Assembly (NCBI GenBank): GCA_019843655.1
Contig: JACDQD010000007.1
Coordinates: forward strand, 23,268,365 to 23,332,364
Length of the DNA stretch: 64,000 nucleotides
DNA from: Lethocerus indicus
Taxonomy: Eukaryota > Arthropoda > Insecta > Hemiptera > Belostomatidae
Direction of reading: 5' to 3'
This document shows positions 1 to 12,480 of this stretch, in pieces. The number at the start of each line of letters is the position of its first letter. The first letter of the stretch is position 1. The notes beneath the pieces are model-generated. The model was not told where the DNA came from. It saw nothing but the letters and a program-made list of their open reading frames with translations, and searched no databases. A program made the translations under genes and the position numbers.

Positions 1-3000
1 GAAATATCTCACTTGGTTTCCAGTCGAACGCTTGCGCCGACTTATTGCGTTATCATGACATAAGGACGGCTGAAACCCTCTTGAAACCGGCTGAGAAATT
101 AAATAGGGATTCGCTCGGGTCAAAATAATTCAAATTTGCAATAAGTAAGCGGCTACGGTGGAACATGATTCTGTTTGCCATAGCCTGTTTGTAACATAGT
201 GGCGAAACTATATTAACATAATATATAATCTGTACGCAGAATATATTCTTGGCGAGTTTTTCACTCGCCAAAAAATAGGGTATGTTTCGTCGATTTTATT
301 TATTTATTGATTTATTGGCTTGGCATATTTGATAGTATTGGTTATATTGTTGCATTAATGTTAGGGAGGCATGACTTATTTTCGTTCCCACTCCTACCAA
401 TCACTTGATATATACCAGGTTGCGTCTGCGATGAAACCAAAATACATGCGCCATAAAGGACTTTAATGCCTGTGCTTTATGGCAAACTCTAAAACTATCG
501 GCTAATTAAAAGGAAATAGAAAGGTATTTTTTTAAATAACCTTTTCACCTCTCTTATCATCTCGGTCTTCTAGAAAGTAATTCACGGTTCTCGGTTATTC
601 ACCAATTCTGGCAAGTATCCATTCCAATATGATTGCGCGAATAGCTACATAATACAGTTAGGATTCGTTCAAAACTCGGACAGAAAATAAATAATTAAAT
701 TTTTATATCTGGAACAGACCAACATTTTAGAGATCCTGCTTTACTCGTAGGATACTCGGGGCCGCAAGTGCGCATTCTGACCAGAAATCTCACGAAAAGC
801 GAACTAATTTTGCGGTTCTTGTTTCCCCCAGTGCCAATTTTGGGTCTTATTGGTAGGAACTGAAATTATGTTCGGTCCCTATTTGGAATGGTTCCAAGGG
901 TCTGTGTTTAGAAAACCCATTAATAATTTCCTTTACCCTAGCCAGGGATCGAGGTTCTTTCCGGATATTCGTTTGATTATTTAAGGAATACCGTAATATC
1001 AATGGGTGGATTCTCCGTCAAAAGTACATTCGTGTTATCAATTCGCACTGCCACTAAATATAATTTTAAAAATTGTATTCGTAATTTAAAATAAAAAGAG
1101 AAAAAATAATATTAAAGAATACATTTATGTTATCTAGCAATGTACGCTATTATCCCTCCTATGTTTGAGCATCGTTTGTACCTGGGTGCCTAAACGTTAA
1201 CACGATTTATCAGAGTTCTCACGCCGTACCAACATTCCGTACCTGCTATCAAAGTTCCGAGAAAAAGGTAGCTTATTCTCTGTGCTCCGTAGGGCAACTC
1301 GACCGACACAACAATCCTGCACTTGGCTTCTCAATGGGGCTAACAGGTCCGTAAGAATCTCCTAAGGGACCTAGGCCGGTTCCTGGAACCTAATTCTGAA
1401 ACCAGAACCAAAAAAAAAACACCAACCCCCCCCCCTTCACAAGGTAGGGTTCTCAGACCCGGGGGGAGTCCGACGAGGGATGACGAAAGTTCAGAATGTG
1501 GCGGCGGTGCTATTGTGCACTGTCTGCCCTATTCACCGGCAGCTCATCTACCTGCATTCCTCCGCTTCTTGAAATGTCCACGACCAAAAGAGGGCCCTTT
1601 GTCGGGCCCTAGTAACGGAAGAAAAATAACGGACTTTCCGCCAAGATTGCGATAAACCGACGGTTACTCTTAAGTCCGCTTGCCCGGGAGATTCCCTGAG
1701 GCGTTGACCCAGTCCCTCCTACTCCACATCCGTGAAATATCCATTTAAAGGGAAAATGTGGGGGCTACGTGAAAAAAACTATTTCTGTGATCCGGCTGCA
1801 AGTAAAGAACGATAAATCGTGATATTTAGTTATAACCACAAAATATTTTATTTCACTGAGACATATTTGTTTGCGAATGAATGTCGCCTATAGGTAACTG
1901 ACCCCTCTATTTTGGTACTGACGATGGCGTTGCGCCGAAAGCGGTCCACCAAAAAGGCGAGTCGTAACTGACAATCATATTGACGCCCCCATTTTAAACC
2001 TTTAAACATAAATCATACCGCAGGGGGGACGAGTCCCAATAATTATAAACTAGGTCATATAGACCTGAATTTCGACAAAGCCTACTACTATAGGCCAATA
2101 CAAGATCGTTGGATAAATAATGAGCGCCCGCCGGTATTTTCGAGGCACTTAGAACTGACCTGAAGAACATTCCCTTTTGTCCGCGAAAGCGAACCCTACC
2201 GTCAATACCGTTTTTCCACTCCCACGATAGTTCGAGGCCCAACACCCTCTTCTTCCCTATTTATTCTCATGAGGTAAATTCCTGGAAGCCCGCCCACCCT
2301 ACAGGCCACATAATTGATTATGGATCGTACCCTAGAACGTATACCGCACATGATATACAGTATGTTCGCCCGACGGAGTATCGAAGTAAAACAAAACGTA
2401 TTTTCAAAATCCCCACTCGATAAATAATTTATTTAACGCCCTTTCGTACTATAATAGTATACCAAGACCAAATGGTGTTGTGCCCGCAAAAATTATATTT
2501 AAAACCATATTAATTATAATTAAAACCATAATATATAAAATTAATAATCCCGTTTCAAAGTTTGTACAATTAGACTATGTAATTGACAACATATAAATTT
2601 TATCATGTTAAAATAAATAAATAATTGTTTTGTAGGTATTTCTCCCTGACTAAAAAAACAGGTTCGTTATTAATTCTGTTTTAATTATTAAAACAGAAAA
2701 AAATATTCCGTGAATCTATAGAAAAGTACAGAACACTTCATCGATTATATTGACGAAGTAAAAATGACTACTAAAAATGACACTACTATATTGCGTAGAG
2801 ATAATTTCGCTTAAAATGCACGTCGGAGGAAACTGTTGCTCGGGCGACGCTAATTCCATTCCTTCCCCCCTCCCGCTCACTCCTATTTATAGTGCGAGCT
2901 ATCCAAAATCCATTTAGGTTTTTTAATTATGCCGCACGGCCAATCAAATTTTGGAACCATTTTAGCAGCGTTACAATGTCGGCGTCAACGTTTTCACCGA

Positions 3001-6000
3001 AAGTGACGAGGGAGGACGGAGGGAGCAGCGAGTGAGGGGGGGGAGAGTCGAAATTCGTTTGAGGTTTTCGTTCTGAGCCATCTAAAAGTGGGAGCCCCTT
3101 TAGTAAATCGAATTCCAAGAGGCGACCCATCGACCCTCCGACCGGCAGTACATCAGAAATCAAATAAAATCGGGGCCACCGCACGATAAATAGCGAGAAT
3201 GTCTCCAGCTCCGTGCAAAGCAATATTTGTAATATCTCATGGCAAACATAAAATATGTAGAACATTAATTTCAATAATCGGGAAAATTTCCTAACGCTTA
3301 TCTTCTTCGGGTTCTGTATACGACATCGTATCTTGATAATTTATGGCTTTTCATTCCATGAAAAATTCTTGGATAAACAGCACCCAAGGGCTAATAGAAT
3401 CATCCCGTGGTATTTTCTGAATGCAGTTTCAACATTCCCCCGGCAAAGTGGCCTCGTATAGTATAGTATAGTGTGTTTGGGCCTTGGGGCCAGTTTAAAT
3501 GCCCCGGGCCTGAAACTTCATGCAAGCAAGGCTCCGAATATGATAAAAGCCGTCCCGTATTCACCACGTCCCTGTCAAACCGTTGAATAACGAAACAGGC
3601 TTTTTAATTTCTTTAAAAAGTCGATACGAAAAAACCGCACGTCATATCACCCACGTGAAAACATTCCACGTATATATAGGTCTCGTTGGCGAAAAGGAAT
3701 TTTCCAAGCATTTCGATTACTCCCAACTGTTCCGACAGATATAGAAATTAAACGATAAGAAAAAAGATTATAATTAGGGAAATTTGGAAAGGTTTTGCCA
3801 AATATCTAATTTCTGCAAAAATCTTGGGTTCGTATTAAAATTCGGACAGCCGTAATTATTCCAAGTTTATTATATCTCGGTAACTGAGAAGGGGGTGTTT
3901 GTCCGGTCCGGAATACATAATATCTAATATTAAAAATGTTCAGCTGTAATTTTTTCGAATGGCTCGAAAAACATATAAATCCGAAAGAAAGAAATGCGCA
4001 GTTAGCCGGGAGAAAGATCTGGGCACTGCGTGTTCCACTTGAGCACCTGCGCCCAACAGACACCTGCCCACAGGAACCGTTCTCCATTTAAAAACAACAC
4101 AAACACATAGACAGCGTAAATATTAAATATATATATACACATATATATTTGAAGAGAATATTAACATTCTACTCTCGGTTTCGTGGGCGATTTAAAATCG
4201 AGAGAAAAAGAAAAAAATACGGCCGTTAAAATGTCCTTCTTAAACCAATCATAGAAAACAAGCCCGAGGCTATTCAGTATGCCACGAGAGTGTCAGTGTA
4301 ACACCTGCTTCCTGTTGGACTTAATATTTAGACCAAGGACAATAGTTGGGGAACTTTAAAGATTGGACATTTTTTTATGTAAACAAGCTTTATAAAGAAG
4401 CTCTCCTAATTACCTCCCCCTTATAATTCTTAGTATAATCCGTATAATAAACACTAATAGTTTGCTACTAAAATCTTGTAACTCAGAAACTGGAATCTAA
4501 AACCACTCCTAGAGCTTTTCCTCCTCCATCTCCATTCGTTGATCTGTCAATCGTCAGAAGCAATATTTGCGAATAGAAACGACCAAATCGTAAATAATTT
4601 GTTTTAAACACGAAGAAATCATCGTGAATTACCTTAGGACCAAATAGGCGTGCGTAGACAAAAGTCGCAAGCGATGTTCTTCCTAACCGAAAATTCAAGA
4701 TGTAGATAAATTGATCGCGCTCGATAATGTTTAATAATAAATATTTTCCGCACCGTTGTTAATCCCACTGCGTTATTCAACGTTAATTTATTGTCCCCAG
4801 TAATCATCCTCAAAGAGGGGTCGGGGAAGGTATTCCCGAAGTTTTCCAAGTTCGGGAAATGTGGAAAGTTAAGAATTGAAAAAAAAACCGGAGGAGGCGG
4901 AGGTTGGGGGGATGAGTTGCCCCCCACTAAAAATCCCATTATGAATTAACAGCGCTCCAATTCACCCGTCGGAGAGGAAGCTCATTTCCCAGTTTTTCAA
5001 CGAATATTGGAGTATTGTCCGGGCCATTGGCCGAGTATAATAAGAGGGCCGCTCTCCCCTCCGGTTTGACAATCTCCACCAGGTCGTCGCATTCAACCCA
5101 ATTCACATTCCATCGGTTTTGCCTGCCGGTAAACGCTAGGAAATATAAAATACCGTTGAGGAAATACGCGCTAAAATTAGCAACGGTCAGTCTGCGTTAC
5201 CCAAAGAGTACTGTCCCGCCGAGGCCGTACCGATGATTTTTTTTTTTTGTGTACTCACAATAGAACGAGAAATGAGTGCGCGGAGACATTTCCAGATTTG
5301 ATACGCATGAAAAAGGCCCGAAGTATTTTATTACAGGGTAGGATGAACTTCTTCTTAATGAGAACAGACAAGAGAAGGAAGAAGAATCTGAAGTTCCGAG
5401 AACGTATTGAGAATAGTATACCGACTGTATGACTTCACCTGGTAACGACAGAATTCCCTTCAAATAAAGAAATGTTAAAAGAGATGACCTTTGATTTAAA
5501 GAAAAAACACCACAATTTTATTTCCCTTCGCGCAATCCTTGTCACTCCCACTTTATTGTGCAATTGACCGCAAGAAATATATTCCAATTATTGACAGACC
5601 GGCCCCAACGATGGTAATTATGCAGATGCGGATTGCCGGCCGATGTGGATCAGAATACGCCGGTGCTGGATGGTATTAACGAGGGCCCAGACCTTGGCAA
5701 GGGCAGGGGCTTTTAAATACTTGTGAGGGGCGCGATCGGGAGGGGGCAGTTCGACCTCCAAACATATTTTTCTCCGTGAACAAACTGTCGGCCGTGGAAG
5801 GCCTTTAAGGGGCACGATAGAAGAAGACGAAGAAGAAGGAGAAGAGAGATATGGAGGTGCGGGCACCTCCTGCACACCCCCTGTGGGTAATTATCCATTC
5901 AAATTGTCCGCCGCCTTCAGATAATATCTCAGCCCAGAAACTGACCCCGACTAAACTATGCGGGAACTCCTTTTCTTGTCCGTCGGTCTGAGAAAGAAAA

Positions 6001-7731
6001 CCCGAAATGCACTCCGGCCAAGATATGCATCAACCGCCGAGGGATCTCGGCCGCTTAATTCGCCACCGCGATAGTGGTGGGGGCGGGGAAGGGGGATTAC
6101 CTCCGGGAAACATTCCTTTCTACGTTTTCCCACTTTTATAAACTGGGCTCATCATTCCTCCTCTTTCGGTGGGAGAGGTGCCAGGCCCCAAGGAACAGAT
6201 GAACAGATAGCCTCGCCGTATTTTGACCGGTCGGCCAATAATAAAACTGTTTTAACAACTGATATTTCAAAGGCTTCACCGGAGTTACGTAAGGCATACT
6301 CGCAATCAGATCGAATTTCTATTTTACCGAAAAGATATGAATACGCTGCCGGCAACAGCACTGGTTTCCAGATCTACCGATATCGGAAACACTATAATTA
6401 ATATACGAGAGTGTAACGTGCGGCACAAATATGGAGATTTCCATATCATGTGTCGAAATATTGAATGAATAAAGTCTCCTCAGAAATTTCTGGTGGGCAG
6501 GAAAATAATGATGAAGAGGAATAAACAAAATGATTTCAGAATCGAAGGTTCAAGAACCAGTCAGCAGGAAGTATTGAGAGCAAAACTTTCACAGATGCTC
6601 ACCAGGAGATAGAATTAACTTAAAAAACTGTAGAACTATTTTTTCTTCTCTTCGCCGAGTATATGGGGGACTGTGTTATTTTCCACCCATTATCCAAACC
6701 TATCCGCCATTCCAGAGTCTAAGATAAACGATTCAGCTTAACATCGAAATATCCTTGTGTGATACCTATAAGAAGGAAGGAGCTGATTTTGAAAAAATTG
6801 TAAAAATAATTTTTCCACATTCAAAAGGTTGAGGTCCTCGCGGAACGCGGAATATGAATTACTCCACCCATCTCATCTCACCTTCACTTCACCTATTCTC
6901 ACATATTTATGAACGCTGCCAAAAAGAACAAGTTGTAAAGTCGTTACCAAAATTGAACCGAGATATAACTTCATTTTCTCAGGGACCGAATTAATAACAC
7001 TGGAGATAGTCCGTTATGCATTCGGCGAATTTTTCGTTGCATAACCCCCGTTTCCGCGTCAATTGTAAACCTGAAGCGGAAAACCGACTTTGGATTTGCA
7101 TTGAATAACTTACGTATACAGTAAGTTCGGGAATATTAAAAAAAACAAGAAATTTTCCCATATGTCTGTAACCTACCGAAATTGTAGCGGACGAGAGAAA
7201 ATTCATTTGATACCTGAAAATATTTTTCTAACAAATAGGGTCAAATTCGTGAATAAACGCCCTCCTAGTCCCTTCCGACGTCACACCGTTGGGGGGGATA
7301 CAGGTGGACACTGGGTTTTTTGTACCGTTGTCTGAGTCTAGGGCGTATATTTATATATTCCGCTTTGGTAATTCCTTCCGGGTCTGAGGGACATCTGTTG
7401 GTGTACAGCTGCCGCTCTTCTTATTATTCCCGAGGGCGGACACGAAACTTCTTTCCTCTCTCCGTGTTTTCCGGCCACGGCCCATTTTTCTGATTTCGAG
7501 AACCGATATAATAACAAGGGACTTTGGACCGACCTGGGTGGGGAGGGATAACCAAGAAGGTGAATTTAACATTTTTAACTCTAAACAAATGTTAGTATGT
7601 TGTATATGACCGATGTGTAGGACGGGGTGGTTTGCTGCGGGGTAGATTTTATTTAATTTCTCTTACAATTTTTCCGTGAAAAACGAAATTTCGCTTCGCT
7701 GTTCGTATTGTTAAGTTCGACCGACTGTGAA

Positions 7732-7732
<1 letters not shown>
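1..7732. other. Intergenic, no supported gene
   Basis: I see no gene here. Open frames are at most about 115 codons, lack family motifs and are not extended by convincing splice sites. The DNA is relatively CpG-rich: I counted 25 CpG in positions 1-600. It holds a C-run near 1430, a near-perfect 12-bp palindrome at 2674-2698, an AT-rich stretch around 2480-2640 and a small GC hairpin near 3479-3510. It looks like non-coding, possibly regulatory DNA; that last part is inference. Confidence 0.6.
2674..2698. repeat. 12-bp inverted repeat with 1-nt centre
   Basis: The left arm TTCTGTTTTAAT (2674-2685) and right arm ATTAAAACAGAA (2687-2698) are exact reverse complements around a single T. It could extrude as a cruciform or be a dyad protein-binding site. 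No adjacent gene suggests a role. Confidence 0.75.

Positions 7733-7785
<53 letters not shown>
7733..7785. repeat. (TA)n microsatellite
   Basis: An uninterrupted alternating TA tract of about 52 bp. It is followed immediately by a cluster of AGTGC motifs. The short tyrosine/isoleucine open frames reading through it are artefacts of the repeat. Confidence 0.97.
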
Positions 7786-7787
<2 letters not shown>

Positions 7788-10700
7788 CCCACCCTCTATT
7801 CCCCAGTGCTTCGAGTGTACAAAAACAGTGCCGCTGTACTGGAATAAGTGCAGTCTCGAGTGCACACGTGCATTGTATATATAAGTGCCGGAGTACTGCA
7901 GTAACACGAGAAGGCGACGGTTTTTAAAAACAATATTTTCCCTGACTAAATTTCACTCTTTCAGGCCCCCCAAGAGAGAAACAATGTATAGAAACATAGG
8001 GGGCCTTTGAGACGGAATATGTGCGATTATTATCGATTATATAAATATAATATTGAATATATTTTTAAAAATAAAGGTTATCGTAAATTAGTGCACCTGT
8101 TCCAAACCCAATTTTAAGTATTGAAGCACATATAACTGCAATATTAGAATTCACACGAATTTATTTCTAATTTAGGATTCATTAGTTCCTCTTGGTAACG
8201 AGTACCTAATCAAATTATTATACTATTTTATCCTATAGCCCCCCCGCACGTCGGCTTAAATACCACTGGCCTAGAGATCTTCTATAGCCCAAAAGTGACA
8301 TCATTAGGTGTACGCTTAATCGAAAGCAACAAGCGATATAAAATAAAACTTTCCGGAATTGTACATATACACTATAAAGGTTGATTTTACGATAAATAAA
8401 AAATATAAAAACTCCCGCATTCGTTGATACAAGTTTAATTTATAAGGGGCCGGAAGAGCGGTGGCTAAAGGGGAGAGATTCATTCCTGCCACTAGAGACA
8501 ATTCTCATGTGTCACATGCCACCGCCAGCAGCTCGCATCCACGTGCGAACTCTGCCGTCTGAACCTGACTTAAGTCTCATCGTTTAACGCCATGGGTTCT
8601 GTTGAAATTTATGTGTACACTTCCCTCGTTTGTTGTCAGCGAATATAGGCCTGAATATATTATGGCCGGCCATACAGGGAATTCCGCTTTAATAGAACAA
8701 TAGCATCATTCTTCTGAAAAAAGAGGCTTCAAGAGTGAATTTTCAGAAAACAGTTTTTCAACGTGACGTAAATTATTATGGCACGAAGAGAAGATATGTT
8801 TAATTGACGAACATCTAAGAATGCCTGGGATATTGGGCGGAGAATGTCCAAATTGCATATCTGGGCAAGCAAGATGCCGGCACCGGGGCGCGGTTTAATA
8901 TCTTGAACGTTAAACCGCATCAATAACACGATATAATCCATGTTTCTTGCCCATTAGCCCGTTCTAATTATTCTCCCCAGGAATGTGGGGCAATCGATTC
9001 AGAACTAATAAAAATCTCATATTCCTAAAACACTTCCAAATCCTAATTCAAATTTCGACTCTCTTTTCGGCAACCACAGCTCAGAGATGCAGACAGACAA
9101 GCGCGTAATCTAAAATTTCATATTTAATGAAAATTCAGTCTTGTAGATAATAAATTACCTGTTTAAATAAGAAGATAAACACTCCCAAATAAACATATTG
9201 AAGAAAGTTCAAAATAAATTACATAAAGTTGGAGGGATACATAAAAATAAATAAAACTCCTCACTTTAGAAGTATAGTCCAATACCTCAATAGTGATTTT
9301 TCAATATGAATTGTTTGCTATACCGCGGGATTATTTGAAATGACAGGTTTCCCAGCCAGTATTGACAGTGGCCTAATTGCCACGAGGGCAAGCATAATGA
9401 CGGATGTAAATGTTGAGGGTATTGTAATATTATAAACATTATTATAACCGAATATAAACTTCGTTTACATACTGGAATAATTTGTTGGACTATGGCCTAT
9501 AAGAACACACAACGAACTCTGTTGAAGTTATTTTACGTCTATTTAATTAGTACTCCGCTAATTAGTTATTTCTAGTGCAGTTTGCAGAGGTACAGAGGAA
9601 ACCGTTAAAATAATTGCTCAGATGCTCAAAGAACTTATTTTTTCAACAATGGAATAAATTAAGAGTACTGCTCTTGGGCAGCATAAAACGTATGAAGTGC
9701 AACTCCCGCTGAGTGTAACCTTGGAATAAGTGAAGTAATATGCACTGTCACTGTCTTTAAATTATACCTCTAAAGGAAGAGGTTAATAGGTGGAAGTATC
9801 AACTGCAAAACTGAATTATCAATGCCCCGCATTAACCAAACTGGAGACTACAAGGAATACATAGAATCTACCACTTATATTACTTTGATAAAACAGGTCA
9901 GCTGAGAACTAATCCCTGTATTATTGACGATGGCGTAATGACTGTGTGTGGTCTAGTAATGGACCAAGAACGCGAGCCATCATTCATAATTTCAGTTACT
10001 CTCGCAGATATAAACAGTGTTCTTGCAACTCGGGCACACCGGCGGGTTTTCTATTTATTACGAGTTGTTACAGAATTACAGTTTCACAGTTTTGTTTGGA
10101 AAGTTTTGCACAATCACTTTCGGTTATACGGATGGCGGCGAAATATCTGTGCCGGGGAAAAAATTAAACGGAACGCACCTGGCAGTTATAAACAACAATT
10201 TGTAATTTGTTTTATTTTCCTTCCCCCTCCGCCCACCCGCCGATCAAGAAACAGATGCGAGTCAGTTTCGGTGTTTCGACAGAGAGTGTGCTACGAACGG
10301 ACTTGATTTATAAGCGACGCCGCGCCGGGTTACCGGTTTCCACCTGGCCGTCGGTAAATGGCGGCATGTACCTTTCACTACTGCAAGAAAACGCACATTT
10401 GTACACGTTACACACGCCTCACTCAGGTAGTGGAGAAGTCCTGCGGATTTCAGAGAAAGTGATCAGAGTTTCAGATTTCAGCTGTTTACCATCGTCAATA
10501 GCACTGTTACTATGAACCAGTTTAACTTAAGAACAAAGAGGAGTGGGAACACCGAGAGTTATGAAAATTAGAAATTAGAACGAACAAAGGGAAAATCCAG
10601 TTATTTTCTGGTCCATAGTTTGATACTGGTGATTGGGATGGAAATTCCATAACGTTATCCACGAACTGCTTATACATTAAATGCTTACAAACGGTGCATG

Positions 10701-10793
10701 AAATTGTAGTTGGAAGAAGGTGAGAAGATAACCATCAGGTTGAAATATCCTTAATGAAACTAAGTACTAGGCATTAAACTAAATATTCAAATC

Positions 10794-10809
10794 TAGGTTA
10801 GGTTAGGTC
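10794..10809. repeat. Short interstitial TTAGG array
   Basis: About two and a half copies of the insect telomere-type unit (AGGTTAGGTTAGG core). Such fragments are common inside insect chromosomes, so this does not indicate a telomere. It is weak support for an insect origin. Confidence 0.6.
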
Positions 10810-12239
10810 TATTGCGGCATCGAGTGAGTGATTAACAAGGCTGTTTAAGAGAACTCCCGAAGGCAGGTGTTCATCCAGTCCTTTTCAGCCACTAACTACT
10901 ACACCTGCTTCGGACCAACCTCGGTCTTAATAACAAACCACTTTCTTTAGTTGATTTGAAGAAAAAAATAATAATAAACCCTTTCGCTTTATGCCGATGG
11001 AGGTCAATTTGGGATTTTTTTCTTGTTCTTCTTGATCACGATCGCACTGTCGGTACTAATGAGACGAAGAGACCGGTTTAATAAGACGCCCGATAAAATT
11101 GGGTATCCTGTTACCGAATAATTATAAAGAATGGGGAAAATCCGAACGGATGTAAATAAAAGAAAGGCCTTGGAAACAACAACACGTAAAATGTATAAAA
11201 CTGGAGGCATTTTTTTCCGTCCACACCCTCCTATTTAGCCTCAAGATATGCCAGTTTTGGCTGTTCACCATCGTTAGCAGCATGCCAGCACTAATTTAGT
11301 GAGATGCGTGTTTCAGCTGCCAATGAACCTTCCTATAATGTAACCTCACTGTTACCGCCTCGAGTTAATGATTACTATTATAATACTTTCGTATTGTCAG
11401 ATCCAGATTGGTCGGTTTTCTTACGCTAGTTTAATTACCTCCGCGAACCCTGAATGGGTAATTTGTTAAGGTTTTGCTTTTTACTGCGCTCAGTGACTAC
11501 TTGAACGGTCTCCTGCGACAGGTTTTACGAACGAACCGAACAAACTCTGGTGCCCTATAGTACTATACTGTACTATGTATAGTATGTATTGTTTCCATGG
11601 GCGCGGAGAGATTTCACCTAACTTTGAATTCTCACGGATTGTTTTGAGACAAAAAGTGGGATGAAATGAGAACGGAAAATAGAGGAGGGTATTCGGGGGC
11701 TGTGCCCGGGAGGGATTAGCGGCGAACGGGGACAATACTTCACAATCCTGAAGAATAAGGGACTTTTTTTCACAATGCGCCGATTACCCCCTGCGTCCCG
11801 ACCCCCTGGCACATCCAACTCTGTGTATACCCCGGCTTTGTTTTATATCTTCCATTGTTTTCGAGCGTCTCGAGGAATTCATACGGCAGGCAAAGCAACG
11901 TCTTGTAAACTTCATAAGTCAGACAATCGCTCCAGTTTTGTTTTCCATTTCTTACATAGTCAAGCCTGCCGTTATAGTACCTCACTAACAATTATTACCT
12001 CGGAGAAATAAACGAATGAAACAAAACATGACATTGGTACAAACAAAAACCCGTGTCGGCTTATACTTGGATTTAAAAATAATACAACTGAAAAGAATGT
12101 GTTTATGGAATAAAAATATTATTTCAAATACATTGCCACAAAACATGTACTCATCGACAAGCTTCACAAGAACACCGATAATATTCGGAACCGTGGCAGC
12201 TCCCCCCCACCTCTTATTACTATTATGTTATGAGCTGCC

Positions 12240-12480
12240 CCTCATTTAGTTTGTTTCAACCCCCCGGCTAGGGGGAGTTTTGCGGCGGCATCTGTGCCTG
12301 GGTCGCGTGCCTCACATCTGCTCCCCGTTCGCCTTCCGGCCTCAATTGTGTTTTTTTGCCCCCCCTTCCGGCATCTTGCAGCCAGCTAGGGACCCCACAG
12401 ACTACTAGCCGGCCCAGGTGGGCCCCACGACGCCTCCGCACAACTGCCCTTCGACCCGCATTCTACACACTTACAGGAGA
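12240..12480. other. GC-rich patch
   Basis: A stretch with C and G runs and many CpG, clearly richer in GC than the flanks. It has no long open frame and no recognisable RNA gene. It could be a CpG-island-like regulatory element; I cannot show transcription. Confidence 0.4.

Noticed and set aside
2927..3274. 115-codon open frame on the minus strand
   Set aside because: No motif, low-quality composition over G-runs, no splice context.
7653..7927. Coding frames across the TA tract
   Set aside because: Tyr/Ile repeats come only from the microsatellite.
9938..10515. Overlapping open frames of up to 122 codons on the plus strand
   Set aside because: All three frames are open at once, no domain is visible, and composition explains the lack of stops.
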